From NCBI RefSeq assembly GCF_018070075.1, contig NZ_JAGPXE010000007.1, forward strand, positions 1 to 64,000: a DNA stretch of 64,000 nucleotides, given 5' to 3'. This DNA is from Saccharopolyspora endophytica (GTDB lineage Bacteria; Actinomycetota; Actinomycetes; Mycobacteriales; Pseudonocardiaceae). Positions 29,944 to 38,752 of the stretch are shown one piece after another. The notes under the pieces are model-generated. The model was not told the origin of the DNA and ran no database searches. It was given only the letters and a program-made list of their open reading frames with translations. A program made the translations under genes and the position numbers. The number at the start of each line of letters is the position of its first letter. The first letter of the stretch is position 1.

Positions 29944-29979
29944 CGGAAAGGCCAGGTCGTCACCGACCTGGCCTTTCCG
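29944..29979. terminator. Bidirectional terminator, chaplin-like 2 / uppS
   Basis: 16-bp perfect arms (29944-29959 / 29964-29979) with a 4-nt loop between convergent genes. Confidence 0.92.
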
Positions 29980-29989
29980 CTTGCTCGGG

Positions 29990-30766
29990 TCAGCGGCCCA
30001 AGCGGCGGTGGCGCACCGCGTAGTCGCGCAGCGCTCGCAGGAAGTCGACCCGGCGGAACTCCGGCCAGTAGGCCTCGGTGAACCAGAACTCCGAGTGCGC
30101 CGACTGCCAGAGCATGAAGCCCGACAACCGCTGCTCACCCGAGGTGCGGATCAGCAGGTCCGGGTCCGGCTGGCCGGAGGTGTAGAGGTGCTCGGCGATG
30201 TGGTCGACCGTGAGCACCTCGGCGAGCTCCTCGATCGTGGTCCCGGCCTCGGCGTGCTGCTGCAGCAGCTTGCGGACCGCGTCGGCGATCTCCCGCCTGC
30301 CGCCGTAGCCGACCGCGACGTTGACCTGCATCCCCGTCCGGCCCTCGGTCCGCAGCGCACCGGCGGTCAACCTGGCGGCGGTCTCGGTGGGCAGCACGTC
30401 CAGCGCACCCACGATCCGCACCCGCCACGACTTGCCCGGACCGGTGAGCTCGTCGACCACCCCGGCGATGATCTCCATCAGGGCGTTGAGCTCGGCTTCG
30501 CTGCGGTTGAGGTTGTCGGTGGACAGCAGCCACAGGGTGGCCACCTCGACCTGCGCCTCCTCGCACCAACCGAGCATCTCCGCGATCTTGCGCGCGCCCG
30601 CCCGGTGGCCGTGCGCCGCGTCCAGACCGGCTTCCTTGGCCCATCTGCGATTTCCGTCCAGGATGACGCCGACGTGCCTGGGATGCTGCAGGCCATCGAG
30701 CTTCCGGCTGAGCCGTCGCTCGTAGACCGAGTACATGAGTTCTTTCAACCGAACCTTGAGCGCCAC
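29990..30766 (-). CDS. Short-chain cis-prenyl transferase (Z-FPP synthase type)
   Basis: 258 residues from GTG 30766. The cis-prenyltransferase signature HVGVILDGNRRWAKE (catalytic Asp37) and the C-terminal RTSGEQRLSGFMLWQ with FWFTEAYWPEF are intact. Length and the neighbouring divergent trhA gene match M. tuberculosis Rv1086, which makes Z,E-farnesyl diphosphate, so this is likely the short-chain enzyme feeding decaprenyl phosphate synthesis rather than the long-chain UppS. A TAGTCT hexamer eight bases before GTG suggests a leaderless mRNA; an upstream in-frame ATG (30799) is less likely. Confidence 0.9.
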   Translation of the reverse strand: MALKVRLKELMYSVYERRLSRKLDGLQHPRHVGVILDGNRRWAKEAGLDAAHGHRAGARKIAEMLGWCEEAQVEVATLWLLSTDNLNRSEAELNALMEIIAGVVDELTGPGKSWRVRIVGALDVLPTETAARLTAGALRTEGRTGMQVNVAVGYGGRREIADAVRKLLQQHAEAGTTIEELAEVLTVDHIAEHLYTSGQPDPDLLIRTSGEQRLSGFMLWQSAHSEFWFTEAYWPEFRRVDFLRALRDYAVRHRRLGR

Positions 30767-30812
30767 GCCAGATGAGACTACGCGGATGCGGATGACCATC
30801 AGCGCCGAGCCC

Positions 30813-30875
30813 AAGCGGCGCAGCCGCTTTCTCCTCCCACCACCTGAGAACCCGCACGGCTGCCGGTTCTGAGCC
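30813..30875 (+). repeat. Dispersed structured repeat, partial copy 4
   Basis: Contains only the first ~63 bp of the element: hairpin AAGCGGC-gca-GCCGCTT, the CACCTGAG block and GGTTCTGAGC, after which the similarity ends abruptly. It lies between divergent uppS and trhA. Confidence 0.7.
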
Positions 30876-30963
30876 CTCGATCGGGTGCACCGGACGTCGC
30901 GAAAGCCCGGTGTGCAACAGACGTCACAGCGGACCAAACCTACGGTCCCGTAACCTTTGTGGC

Positions 30964-31641
30964 GTGACCAACGCCGTGTCTTCCCGAGTCCCGCACGCGA
31001 TCGTCAAGCCGCGCATGCGCGGCTGGATCCACTTCTGGTCGCTGCTGGCGTTCTTCGCCGCCGGCGCGACGCTCATCTCGCTGGCCGCCTCGACGGTGTC
31101 GGCTGAGGCAGCGCTGGGCACCTCGATCTACTCGGCAACGGTGCTCGGCCTGTTCGGCGTGAGCGCGCTCTACCACCGCAAGACCTGGAACTCGGTCGGC
31201 GCCCGCACCTGGATGCGACGGCTCGACCACTCGATGATCTTCCTGTTCATCGCGGGCACCTACACGCCGCTGGCGATGATCGCGCTGCAGCCGACCACCG
31301 GTGCCATCGTGCTCGCCGTGGTGTGGGCGGGCGCGCTCGGTGGCGTGATCCTCAAGCTCGCCTGGCCGAACGCGCCGCGCTGGGTCGGCGTCCCGGTCTA
31401 CATCGCGCTGGGCTGGGTGGCCGTGTTCGTGCTGCCGGACCTGCTGGAGAGCGCGGGCGCGGCGGTGCTGGTGCTGCTCATCGTCGGTGGCGCGCTCTAC
31501 ACGGTCGGTGCGGTCTTCTACGCCACCCGCTGGCCGGACCCGTGGCCGAAGACCTTCGGCTACCACGAGTTCTTCCACTCGACGGTCACCGCGGCGGCCA
31601 TCTGCCACCACGTCGCCATCTGGCTCGCGCTCTACGCCTGA
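30964..31641 (+). CDS. Hemolysin III/TrhA (PAQR-type) membrane protein
   Basis: 225 residues with about seven transmembrane segments. It has the conserved [26 protein letters not shown] and C-terminal HEFFHS...CHH motifs, whose His/Asp residues form a metal site in the PAQR superfamily. TrhA proteins are linked to membrane fluidity and long-chain fatty-acid homeostasis; the hemolysin name is historical. TAACCT at about 30951 and a GTG start ~8 bp later suggest a leaderless transcript. The last 10 bp overlap the converging yyaL-type gene. Confidence 0.92.
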   Translation: MTNAVSSRVPHAIVKPRMRGWIHFWSLLAFFAAGATLISLAASTVSAEAALGTSIYSATVLGLFGVSALYHRKTWNSVGARTWMRRLDHSMIFLFIAGTYTPLAMIALQPTTGAIVLAVVWAGALGGVILKLAWPNAPRWVGVPVYIALGWVAVFVLPDLLESAGAAVLVLLIVGGALYTVGAVFYATRWPDPWPKTFGYHEFFHSTVTAAAICHHVAIWLALYA

Positions 31642-33644
31642 GCGAGCTTGTCCGCCAGTTCGTCGGAGGTCGTGACGGGGCGGTCGCACACGTAGCCGTG
31701 GCAGACGTAGGCGGCCGCAGCACCGTCGACCAGAGGCCGGTCGGCCAGGAGAGGAACTCCGGTGGCTTCCGGCGTCGAGGCGACCACGACCGCGCCGCCC
31801 GGACCCCCGCGGTGGGCCGTCGCGAGAAGTTCAGCCCGCGAGGACTCGTCCGGTCCCACGACGGCGACCTGCATCGGGCCCTGGGCGCGGGCCTCAGCGA
31901 CCGCCAGCCAGTGACCCGCGAAGCGCGGCGCGCGCTGGGCCAGCAGGCCCGCCCGCGACAGGGCCTGCTCGGCGGCGGTGCGGTAGCGACCGGTGGACTC
32001 CGGCCCGACCAGGGCGGATGCCGTCAGCAGCGCCGAGGTCAGAGCCGCGGCACCGGACGGGCTGGCGTTGTCGGTCGGATCCGAGGGCCTGCGCACCAGC
32101 GCCTCCGCGTCGGCGGCGGTGTCGTGGAACGTGCCCGGGTGGTCGGCGTCGGCGAACTGCTCCAGCGCGACGTCGAGGAGCTCGCACGCGGTGGTCAGCC
32201 AGCGCGGATCGGCGGTGGCCTGGTGCAGCGACAGCAGTCCGTCGGCGAAGCAGGCGTAGTCCTCCAGCACCCCGGCGGCCGTGCCCGCGACGCCGTGCCG
32301 GGAGGTGCGCAGCAACCTGCCGTCGACCAGGTGCGTCGACAGCAGCAGCTCGGCGGCACCGGCGGCGGCCTCGATCCAGGACGGTTCTTCCAGGGCGGTC
32401 GCGGCCTCCACCAGAGCGGTGATCGCCAGTCCGTTCCACGCGGTGACGACCTTGTCGTCCTCGCCCGGCTGAGGGCGTTGCTCCCGCGCTGCCAGCAGGC
32501 TCTGCCGGACACGCGCCCAGCGTGCCTGGTCGTCGGGGTCGCGCGGCAGTTGGAGCGTCGACGTCCCCTCCTCGAAGGTGCCCTCCGGCGTCACCAGGAA
32601 CAGCGACGCGGCCCAGTCACCGTCGGACTCGCCGAGCACCTCGCGCAGCTGCTCCGGCGACCACACGTAGGTCAAGCCCTCGACGCCCTCGGTGTCGGCG
32701 TCCAGCGACGCGGCGAAACCGCCCTCCGGCGTGCGCAGGTCGCGCAGCAGGAACCCGGCGGTCTCCCTGGCCACGCGGGCCGCCAGGTCGTCGCCGAGCC
32801 TGCCCAGGTGGGCGTAGGCGCGCAGCAGCAGGGCGTTGTCGTAGAGCATCTTCTCGAAGTGCGGAACCACCCAGGCCGCGTCGACGCTGTAGCGCGCGAA
32901 ACCGCCGGCCAGCTGGTCGTAGATGCCGCCGCGCGCCATCGCCGCGCAGCAGTCGCGGGCCAGCTCCAGCGCCTGCTCGGAGCCGGTGCGCTCGTGGTGG
33001 CGCAGCAGGAACTCCAGCACCATCGACGGCGGGAACTTCGGCGCGTCGCCGAAGCCGCCGCGCTCGCGATCGGCTTCGCCGCGCAACCGGCCGACGGCGC
33101 CGGTCAGCACCTCGTCGTCCAAGATCGACTCCGGCAGCGGTGAGCGCTGCGCGTTGAGCTGCTCGACGATGCGGCTCGCTGCCTGGCGGACCTCCTCGCC
33201 GCGGCCCTCCCAGGCCTCCGCGACCGCCGAGAGCAGCTGCGGGAACGACGGCATCCCGGGCATCGGCGACGCCGGGTAGTAGGTGCCGCAGTGGAACGGT
33301 TCGCCGTCGGGGGTGAGGAAGCAGGTCATCGGCCACCCGCCCTGGCCGGTCATGGCCTGGGTGGCCTCCATGTAGACGGCGTCGATGTCGGGGCGTTCCT
33401 CGCGGTCCACCTTGACGTTGACGAAGCGCTCGTTCATCAGCCGCGCGGTCTCGTCGTCCTCGAACGACTCGTGCGCCATGACGTGGCACCAGTGGCAGGC
33501 CGCGTACCCGACCGACAGCAGCACCGGGACGTCCCGGCGGCGGGCCTCGGCGAACGCCTCCGGGCACCACGGCCACCAGTCGACCGGGTTGTCAGCGTGC
33601 TGGAGGAGGTACGGACTCGTCGCGTCCGCAAGCCGGTTCGCCAT
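31632..33644 (-). CDS. YyaL-type thioredoxin-domain/DUF255 protein
   Basis: 670 residues. The N-terminal thioredoxin-like domain carries [18 protein letters not shown], with Cys50 and Cys53 forming a CxxC. It is followed by an (alpha/alpha)6 barrel of the N-acyl-glucosamine-epimerase/cellobiose-epimerase fold. The family (bacterial YyaL, animal SPATA20) has no firmly established reaction. Position next to trhA and the small membrane protein matches M. tuberculosis Rv1084. It is separated from the upstream gene by a terminator and a repeat region. Confidence 0.93.
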   Translation of the reverse strand: MANRLADATSPYLLQHADNPVDWWPWCPEAFAEARRRDVPVLLSVGYAACHWCHVMAHESFEDDETARLMNERFVNVKVDREERPDIDAVYMEATQAMTGQGGWPMTCFLTPDGEPFHCGTYYPASPMPGMPSFPQLLSAVAEAWEGRGEEVRQAASRIVEQLNAQRSPLPESILDDEVLTGAVGRLRGEADRERGGFGDAPKFPPSMVLEFLLRHHERTGSEQALELARDCCAAMARGGIYDQLAGGFARYSVDAAWVVPHFEKMLYDNALLLRAYAHLGRLGDDLAARVARETAGFLLRDLRTPEGGFAASLDADTEGVEGLTYVWSPEQLREVLGESDGDWAASLFLVTPEGTFEEGTSTLQLPRDPDDQARWARVRQSLLAAREQRPQPGEDDKVVTAWNGLAITALVEAATALEEPSWIEAAAGAAELLLSTHLVDGRLLRTSRHGVAGTAAGVLEDYACFADGLLSLHQATADPRWLTTACELLDVALEQFADADHPGTFHDTAADAEALVRRPSDPTDNASPSGAAALTSALLTASALVGPESTGRYRTAAEQALSRAGLLAQRAPRFAGHWLAVAEARAQGPMQVAVVGPDESSRAELLATAHRGGPGGAVVVASTPEATGVPLLADRPLVDGAAAAYVCHGYVCDRPVTTSDELADKLAQA

Positions 33645-33694
33645 ACCCCCACCTTCCCATCTCGATCTTCCGAACGCACTGGTGAGGGTGGGGG

Positions 33695-33770
33695 TGACCG
33701 GATTACCGCCGTAATCGGGGGACGGAATACCGCCGTAATCGGGGACCTGATTACTGCGGTATTCCGGTCA
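33695..33770. repeat. Three-arm inverted/direct repeat upstream of the yyaL-type gene
   Basis: A 22-bp arm (33695-33716) is nearly the reverse complement of 33749-33770 (three mismatches), and a second 17-bp left arm (33724-33740) lies between them. Alternative hairpins could form with either left arm, which resembles a switching structure or a palindrome array. It lies ~50-125 bp upstream of the start codon, in the likely leader. Confidence 0.7.
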
Positions 33771-33780
33771 TCTGACGCAG

Positions 33781-33814
33781 AACGGGGCCACCCGGTTTCC
33801 CAGGTGGCCCCGTT
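33781..33814 (-). terminator. Terminator after the small membrane protein gene
   Basis: 12-bp perfect stem (33781-33792 / 33803-33814), downstream of the minus-strand stop at 33827. Confidence 0.85.
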
Positions 33815-33826
33815 CCGAGTCGGGGG

Positions 33827-34165
33827 TCAGTCGGTTTTCGCCTGTGACGGCTTGGAGGAGGTCTCCTCCGGCTCCGGGGTCTCGGTGGCCTCGGAGTCCT
33901 CCGCCCGCTTCGCGGCTTCCGCCTCGGCTCGTTTGACGTGGGCCGGGGCAGCGGCGTTGGCCTTCTCCTCGTCGAAGACGACCGGCAGCTTCTTCAAGTG
34001 CTTGGTCATCGAGCGGATCAGGAACACCACAGCGATGGCGAACACGATCAGCAGCACCAGGCCGAGCGGTGAGGACTTGCCGAAGTCCTCACCCTGCCCG
34101 CCCGGGTCCTGCGGCGGCACCGGCGCCTGGGCCAGCACCAGTGCGACGGTCTCCTGGGCACTCAT
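33827..34165 (-). CDS. Small single-span membrane protein (Rv1083-like)
   Basis: 112 residues. A short extracellular N-terminus precedes one transmembrane helix ([20 protein letters not shown], about 35-54), then a basic patch and an acidic, Ala/Glu-rich cytoplasmic tail. Its ATG overlaps the mca stop codon as ATGA, so it is translationally coupled to mca. The same pair occurs in mycobacteria (Rv1082-Rv1083). Function unknown. Confidence 0.85.
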   Translation of the reverse strand: MSAQETVALVLAQAPVPPQDPGGQGEDFGKSSPLGLVLLIVFAIAVVFLIRSMTKHLKKLPVVFDEEKANAAAPAHVKRAEAEAAKRAEDSEATETPEPEETSSKPSQAKTD

Positions 34166-35046
34166 GCGCACACCTTCTCCTGCACGCCGGCGAACAGGTC
34201 GTCCTCCGGCAACGTGGTGTCGACCAGCGAGCGCACCAGCTCGTAGTCCTCGGTCGGCCACAGCTCGCGCTGCACGTCGCACGAGACCGCGAACCAGCGG
34301 CTCGTCGGGTCGATCTGGGTCGCGTGGGCGCGCAACGCGTCGTCCCGCTGCTCGAAGTATTCCCCGCACGGCACGCGCGTGGTGACCCGGTCGTCCGGGT
34401 CGGGGCGGTTCTGGGAGTCCCAGCGCTCGAGCCAGTCGGTGTACGGCGATTCCTTGCCGTCGGCCAGCAGCGACTCGTGGAACAGCTGCATGCGCTTGCG
34501 GGAGAAACCGTGCGAGTAGTACAGCTTCAGCGGCTGCCACGGCTCGCCCTGCCCCTGGTAGAGGTCGGGGTCACCGGCGGCGTCGAAGGCCGCGACGGAG
34601 ATCTCGTGGCACCGGATGTGGTCCGGGTGCGGGTATCCGCCGTTCTCGTCGTAGGTGATCACCACGTGCGGGCGGAACTCCCGCATCACCTTCACCAGCT
34701 CGCGGGTGGACTCCTCGATCGGCACCGTGGCGAACACGCCCTCCGGCAGCGCCGGCATCGGGTCGCCCTCCGGCAGCCCGGAGTCGACGAAGCCGAGCCA
34801 GCGGTGCTCGACGCCGAGGATCTCGGCGGCCTTGGCCATCTCCTCCCGGCGCACGTCGGTCAGGTTCTCCACGACCTCGGGCCGATCCATGGCCGGGTTG
34901 AGGATGCTGCCCGCTTCACCTCCCGTGCAGGTGACCACCATCACGTCGTGGCCCTCGGCCACGTAACGCGCGGTGGTCGCGGCCCCCTTGCTGGACTCGT
35001 CGTCCGGGTGCGCGTGCACCGTCATCAGTCGCAGCTTGTCCGCCAT
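34162..35046 (-). CDS. mca: Mycothiol S-conjugate amidase
   Basis: Zinc amidase that cleaves mycothiol-toxin conjugates into a mercapturic acid and GlcN-Ins. 294 residues of the LmbE/PIG-L fold. The zinc-binding [11 protein letters not shown] (11-21) and the later [13 protein letters not shown] are intact, as is [12 protein letters not shown]. It is more like Mca than MshB in length and in its neighbours (coupled small membrane protein, nearby DUF4307 and greA). GGAGGA lies ~14 bp before ATG 35046. It shows that the organism uses mycothiol. Confidence 0.93.
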   Translation of the reverse strand: MADKLRLMTVHAHPDDESSKGAATTARYVAEGHDVMVVTCTGGEAGSILNPAMDRPEVVENLTDVRREEMAKAAEILGVEHRWLGFVDSGLPEGDPMPALPEGVFATVPIEESTRELVKVMREFRPHVVITYDENGGYPHPDHIRCHEISVAAFDAAGDPDLYQGQGEPWQPLKLYYSHGFSRKRMQLFHESLLADGKESPYTDWLERWDSQNRPDPDDRVTTRVPCGEYFEQRDDALRAHATQIDPTSRWFAVSCDVQRELWPTEDYELVRSLVDTTLPEDDLFAGVQEKVCA

Positions 35047-35250
35047 CGCCCGCTTGTTCCTCCCGCTAGTAGCAGCATCCGCCCTGTGCACGGCTCCTCC
35101 GCGTCGACGGCCCCGCCGTCTCCTCCGCTGGGCGCTCCAGGGATACTCAACGTGGATGTCGTCCTCCATTGTTCCCGGTGGAGCCGACATCCCGGCCGTC
35201 ACCCCTTGTGGTCCCGGCCGCAGATCCACCGCCCGCGTCGAAAGGCCGCC

Positions 35251-35691
35251 GTGACGCAGCAGCAGGTCCCGCAGGACCGGTACGGCTCGCGCGCTCGCAG
35301 CGCGCGCTCCCGTCCCGTCCTCCGCTGGGTTCTGCTCGCGGTCGCACTGCTGGCGCTCGTGGGCGTCGCGCTCATCGGATACCGCAACATCGGCTCTGCT
35401 CCGATCGAGGGCAAGCAGGTCGCCTTCGAGGTGATCGACGACCACTCCGTTCGGATCACCGTGGAGGTCCAGCGGGAGGATCCGCAGCGACCCGCGGACT
35501 GCGTGGTGCGGGGTCGCGCCGAATCCGGCGAGGAGGTCGGCAGGCGCGAAGTCCTGATCCATCCGGCGAACGGCGTGAGTCGGCAGGACACTGTGCTTCG
35601 TACATCGTCCCGAGCGACCATCGGGGAGGTGTACGGCTGCACTTACAACGTTCCTGAATATTTGTCCACTCACACGCGGCCAACCGGGTGA
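35251..35691 (+). CDS. DUF4307 membrane protein
   Basis: 146 residues: a basic cytoplasmic N-terminus, one transmembrane helix ([21 protein letters not shown], about 23-43, roughly 20 hydrophobic residues) and an extracytoplasmic beta-rich domain with a Cys pair (ADCVVRG and YGCTYNV). This is the actinobacterial DUF4307 family, found beside mca and greA in mycobacteria (Rv1081c). GTG 35251 has AAAGG upstream. Function unknown. Confidence 0.88.
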   Translation: MTQQQVPQDRYGSRARSARSRPVLRWVLLAVALLALVGVALIGYRNIGSAPIEGKQVAFEVIDDHSVRITVEVQREDPQRPADCVVRGRAESGEEVGRREVLIHPANGVSRQDTVLRTSSRATIGEVYGCTYNVPEYLSTHTRPTG

Positions 35692-35751
35692 AGCGCCCCG
35701 CTGCACGTCGGGCGCGAGGAGAATCCGGTCCCTTTGCGTGCTGATGCGTGC

Positions 35752-35794
35752 TATCGTCGAGCGCAGCACGGCCCCCGCTGAGGGCCGTGTTTTT
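35752..35794 (+). terminator. Leader terminator upstream of greA
   Basis: A TATCGT hexamer (about 35752-35757) is followed within ~10 bp by an 8-bp stem (35767-35774 / 35782-35789) and TTTTT, ~90 bp ahead of greA. It may end the DUF4307 transcript, or act as an attenuator producing very short greA leader RNAs. Confidence 0.75.
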
Positions 35795-35882
35795 CCGTTA
35801 CTTGGCATTGGCTGAGAAAAGGACGGAATTGCAATTTGGCCCGTTGTGAGTGCGGGCCGGAAGTCGACGAGGAGTGGTGACC

Positions 35883-36371
35883 GTGAGCGAGACCCAGGTG
35901 ACCTGGCTGACCCAGGATGCTTACGACCGGCTCAAGGGTGAGCTGGACGAGCTCGTGGCCAACCGCCCGGTGATCGCCGCGAAGATCAACGAAGCCCGCG
36001 AGGAGGGCGACCTGCGCGAGAACGGCGGGTACCACGCCGCCCGCGAAGAGCAGGGTCAGATCGAGTCTCGCATCCGCCAGCTGCAGGAACTGCTGCGCAC
36101 CGCGCAGGTCGGCGACGTGCCCACCGAGTCCGGCATCGCCAAGCCCGGTTCGGTGCTGACCGTCCGCTACGACGGCGAGGACGAGACCGAGCAGTTCCTG
36201 CTCGCCAACCGCGAAGAGGGCGCGCACGGCGACCTCGAGGTCTACTCCCCCAGCTCGCCGCTGGGCAAGGCTCTGCTGGACGCCAAGGAGGGCGAGAGCC
36301 GGGAGTACGAGCTGCCCAACGGCGGCAACATGAAGGTCACGCTCGTCAAGGCCGAGCCCTTCAACGGCTGA
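35883..36371 (+). CDS. greA: Transcription elongation factor GreA
   Basis: 162 residues. The N-terminal coiled coil (about 10-80) includes [20 protein letters not shown], which carries the acidic tip residues that trigger RNA cleavage by RNA polymerase. The C-terminal globular domain ends with [14 protein letters not shown] and YELPNG. GTG 35883 is set by AGGAG eight bases upstream (GTG 35877 is too close). It rescues backtracked polymerase. Converges on the lrp gene. Confidence 0.97.
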   Translation: MSETQVTWLTQDAYDRLKGELDELVANRPVIAAKINEAREEGDLRENGGYHAAREEQGQIESRIRQLQELLRTAQVGDVPTESGIAKPGSVLTVRYDGEDETEQFLLANREEGAHGDLEVYSPSSPLGKALLDAKEGESREYELPNGGNMKVTLVKAEPFNG

Positions 36372-36462
36372 TCTTTCATTCCGAAGTTCTTTCACGCGCA
36401 GCCGCTGCAGTGGCCGCGCGCCTTTGTTGATCTGGCTTCACCGGGCCTATGGGGCCTATGCG

Positions 36463-36488
36463 GGTGAAACCGTTCCTTCGGTTTCACC
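36463..36488. terminator. Terminator between greA and lrp
   Basis: 10-bp perfect stem (36463-36472 / 36479-36488) with a 6-nt loop, just beyond the minus-strand lrp stop at 36493. Confidence 0.8.
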
Positions 36489-36492
36489 GCAA

Positions 36493-37038
36493 TTAAGAAT
36501 CGATACCGGGCTTGTGCGCTCGGTCCGCGGGCGTTCCGGATTCCGGGACGCCCGCTCGCTTTTCCCCGGAAAGTCGGTGGAGCAGCGGACGCACTCTCGG
36601 CGGAACGGGCGTGGACAACGCGATGGACGTCGAAGTGCGCCGAACTCCGGGCACTCCGACGACCTCGTCGATCACGCGCTGCAGATCGTCGTTGGACCGG
36701 GCGACCATGCGCACGAACAGGTCTCCCTGGCCGGTGGTCGCGTGCACCTCGCAGACCTCGTCGATGGCGGCCAGCTGCTCGGAGACGAGCCCGCGGTGCC
36801 CCTGCGTGATCTCCAGGACCGCGAAGGCCGTCAGCCCGTAGCCCATCGCCGCAAGGTCCAGCTCGGGCGGGAACCCCTGCAGGACGCCGCGCTCGACGAG
36901 CCGGTCCAGCCTGGCCTGGACGGTGCCGCGCGCGACGCCGAGCCGGCGCGAGCACTCCAGCACGCCCAGCCGCGGCTCGTCGGAGAGCAGCAGCAGCAAC
37001 CGGGCGTCCAGTTCGTCGGGACCGCTGGTGGCAGGCAC
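36493..37038 (-). CDS. Lrp/AsnC-family transcriptional regulator
   Basis: 181 residues: an AsnC-type winged helix-turn-helix (about 8-60, with LGVLECSRRLGVARGTVQAR) and a C-terminal RAM/ACT-like effector domain. A ~25-residue C-terminal extension is basic and Pro-rich. GTG 37038 has GGAG upstream. It starts 13 bp after ilvA on the same strand, so it probably responds to an amino acid linked to threonine/isoleucine metabolism. Direct autoregulation of the pair is inferred. Confidence 0.92.
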   Translation of the reverse strand: MPATSGPDELDARLLLLLSDEPRLGVLECSRRLGVARGTVQARLDRLVERGVLQGFPPELDLAAMGYGLTAFAVLEITQGHRGLVSEQLAAIDEVCEVHATTGQGDLFVRMVARSNDDLQRVIDEVVGVPGVRRTSTSIALSTPVPPRVRPLLHRLSGEKRAGVPESGTPADRAHKPGIDS

Positions 37039-37051
37039 GTGAGCGCTCCTC

Positions 37052-38263
37052 TCAGCGTCGGGCGAGGATCGTGTGCCCGGCGGCTTCGAGCTGGGCGACG
37101 ACGTACTCGCGGTGCTCCTGACCTCGCGTTTCCAGCGAGACCTCGACGTCGACCTCGCCGAGCGCGAGCGCACCCGAGATGCGCGAGTGCTCGATGTCGA
37201 TGACGTTGGCGTTGAGCTCGCCGAGCTGCGCGAGCAGGCCCGCCAGCGACCCGGGCCGGTCGGGCAGCCGGACGCTCAGCGACAGGTAGCGACCCGCCGA
37301 GGTCATGCCGTGCTGGATGAGCTGGAGCAGCAGCAGCGGGTCGATGTTGCCGCCGGAGACCACCGCGGCGGTCGGTGACACGACCTGCTCGGGGTGCTCC
37401 AGCAATGCCGCGACGGCGGCGACACCGGCGGGCTCGACGACGAGCTTCGCCCGCTCCAGGCACAGCAGCAGCGCGCGGGACAGCGACTCCTCGCTGACCG
37501 TGAGGACCCCGTCGACCAGCTCCGACACGTGCGCGAACGGCACCGCGCCCGGTTCGCCCACGGCGATCCCGTCGGCCATCGTCTGGGTGTCGGTCAGCGG
37601 GACGGGCTTGCCCGCGGCCAGCGAGGGCGGCCACGCGGCGGCCTGCTCGGCCTGCACCGCCAGCACCCTCACGTCGGGGCGCGTCGCCTTCACCGCGGCG
37701 GCCACGCCCGCGACCAGCCCTCCCCCACCGGTCGGCACGAGGATCGTGCGCACCTCGGGCAGCTGCTCCAGGATCTCCAGACCGACCGTTCCCTGACCTG
37801 CGACGATGTCCGGGTGGTCGAAGGGGTGGATGAACTCGGCGCCGGTCCGCTCGGCGTGCTCCTTGGCCGCCGCGAGGGTTTCGGCGAGCACCGCGCCGTG
37901 CAGCGTGACCTGGGCGCCGTAGGACTTGGTCGCGGCCAGCTTCGGCAGCGGTGCGCGTTCGGGCATGTAGACGGTGGCGGGGATGCCCAGCAGGTGCGCT
38001 GCGAGCGCGACGCCCTGGGCGTGGTTGCCGGCGCTGGCGGCCACCACCCCGGCCGCGCGGCGCTCGGCGTTGAGCCCGAGCAGCCGGACGTAGGCGCCCC
38101 TGAGCTTGAACGAGCCGGTGCGCTGCAGGTTCTCGCACTTGAGGTGGACTTCGCCGCCGGTGTACTCGCCGAGCACTCGGGAGTGCTCCATCGGGGTCCG
38201 CCGGGCCACCTTGGCGAGCAGGGCGTCCGCTTCGCGGATTCGGTCGAGGTCGACGAGCTGCAT
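37052..38263 (-). CDS. ilvA: Threonine ammonia-lyase with C-terminal ACT domain
   Basis: PLP enzyme deaminating threonine to 2-oxobutanoate, 403 residues from ATG 38263. The PLP lysine is in TGSFKLRGA (Lys53) and the phosphate loop is VPTGGGGLVAG; the C-terminal ~75 residues form one ACT domain (SLSVRLPDRPGSLAGLL). One ACT domain and this length fit the actinobacterial enzyme and leave open a catabolic role. It leads an operon with lrp. The pair is inserted into a block otherwise shared with mycobacteria. Confidence 0.94.
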   Translation of the reverse strand: MQLVDLDRIREADALLAKVARRTPMEHSRVLGEYTGGEVHLKCENLQRTGSFKLRGAYVRLLGLNAERRAAGVVAASAGNHAQGVALAAHLLGIPATVYMPERAPLPKLAATKSYGAQVTLHGAVLAETLAAAKEHAERTGAEFIHPFDHPDIVAGQGTVGLEILEQLPEVRTILVPTGGGGLVAGVAAAVKATRPDVRVLAVQAEQAAAWPPSLAAGKPVPLTDTQTMADGIAVGEPGAVPFAHVSELVDGVLTVSEESLSRALLLCLERAKLVVEPAGVAAVAALLEHPEQVVSPTAAVVSGGNIDPLLLLQLIQHGMTSAGRYLSLSVRLPDRPGSLAGLLAQLGELNANVIDIEHSRISGALALGEVDVEVSLETRGQEHREYVVAQLEAAGHTILARR

Positions 38264-38463
38264 GGGCCAATCGTGCCACCGCTGATCTACGGGTACTAGG
38301 CGTGCGCCGAAGTCCCGTCGCGCAGGAGCGGCGGCGCTCACCGGAGGGCACGATGGCTCTGCTGCTTTCGAAACCGACCTCGGCGCGGCACGTTCGGTAC
38401 GCTCAGTGGGCAGCACGGTCACCGAGCGCGAGGCGCGCACCGACACACCGCCTGGAGGGCAGC

Positions 38464-38709
38464 ATGGCGCAGCCGAGCAACGGCGTGTTCCCGCTGCTCG
38501 TCGGCATGATCACCGCGGCGACGCTGTCCGGTGCGGCGGTCCTGGTGGTGCTCAACTCCGGCTGCGAGGACCCGGGCTCCTACCACGAGCACGACGGGGT
38601 CGTGGAGCTCATCGGCGGCTGCCTGCGGCCCAGCGACCTGCCGGTCGCCCCGCGCGAGACGGCCGAACCGCCGTCCCCGGGCAGCTCGGACCCGTTCGTG
38701 GCCCGGTGA
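38464..38709 (+). CDS. Small membrane-anchored/secreted protein
   Basis: 81 residues. A hydrophobic segment (about 8-30) is followed by a short Cys-containing region (SGCEDPG and GGCLRPSD) and a Pro/Ser-rich tail. ATG 38464 has GGAGGG upstream. It is divergent from ilvA and convergent with metB. I do not recognise a family. It might be a signal peptide followed by a small disulfide-bonded peptide. Confidence 0.68.
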   Translation: MAQPSNGVFPLLVGMITAATLSGAAVLVVLNSGCEDPGSYHEHDGVVELIGGCLRPSDLPVAPRETAEPPSPGSSDPFVAR

Positions 38710-38712
38710 CGG

Positions 38713-38740
38713 TCGTGCCCGGGAAGGGTTCCGGGCACGA
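38713..38740. terminator. Terminator between 38464-38709 and metB
   Basis: 10-bp perfect stem (38713-38722 / 38731-38740) between convergent genes. Confidence 0.8.
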
Positions 38741-38752
38741 CCGCCCACGTGA

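Noticed and set aside
31632..31641. 10-bp overlap of trhA and the yyaL-type gene as a possible antisense control
   Set aside because: Short convergent overlaps of stop codons are common in compact genomes and need no special role.
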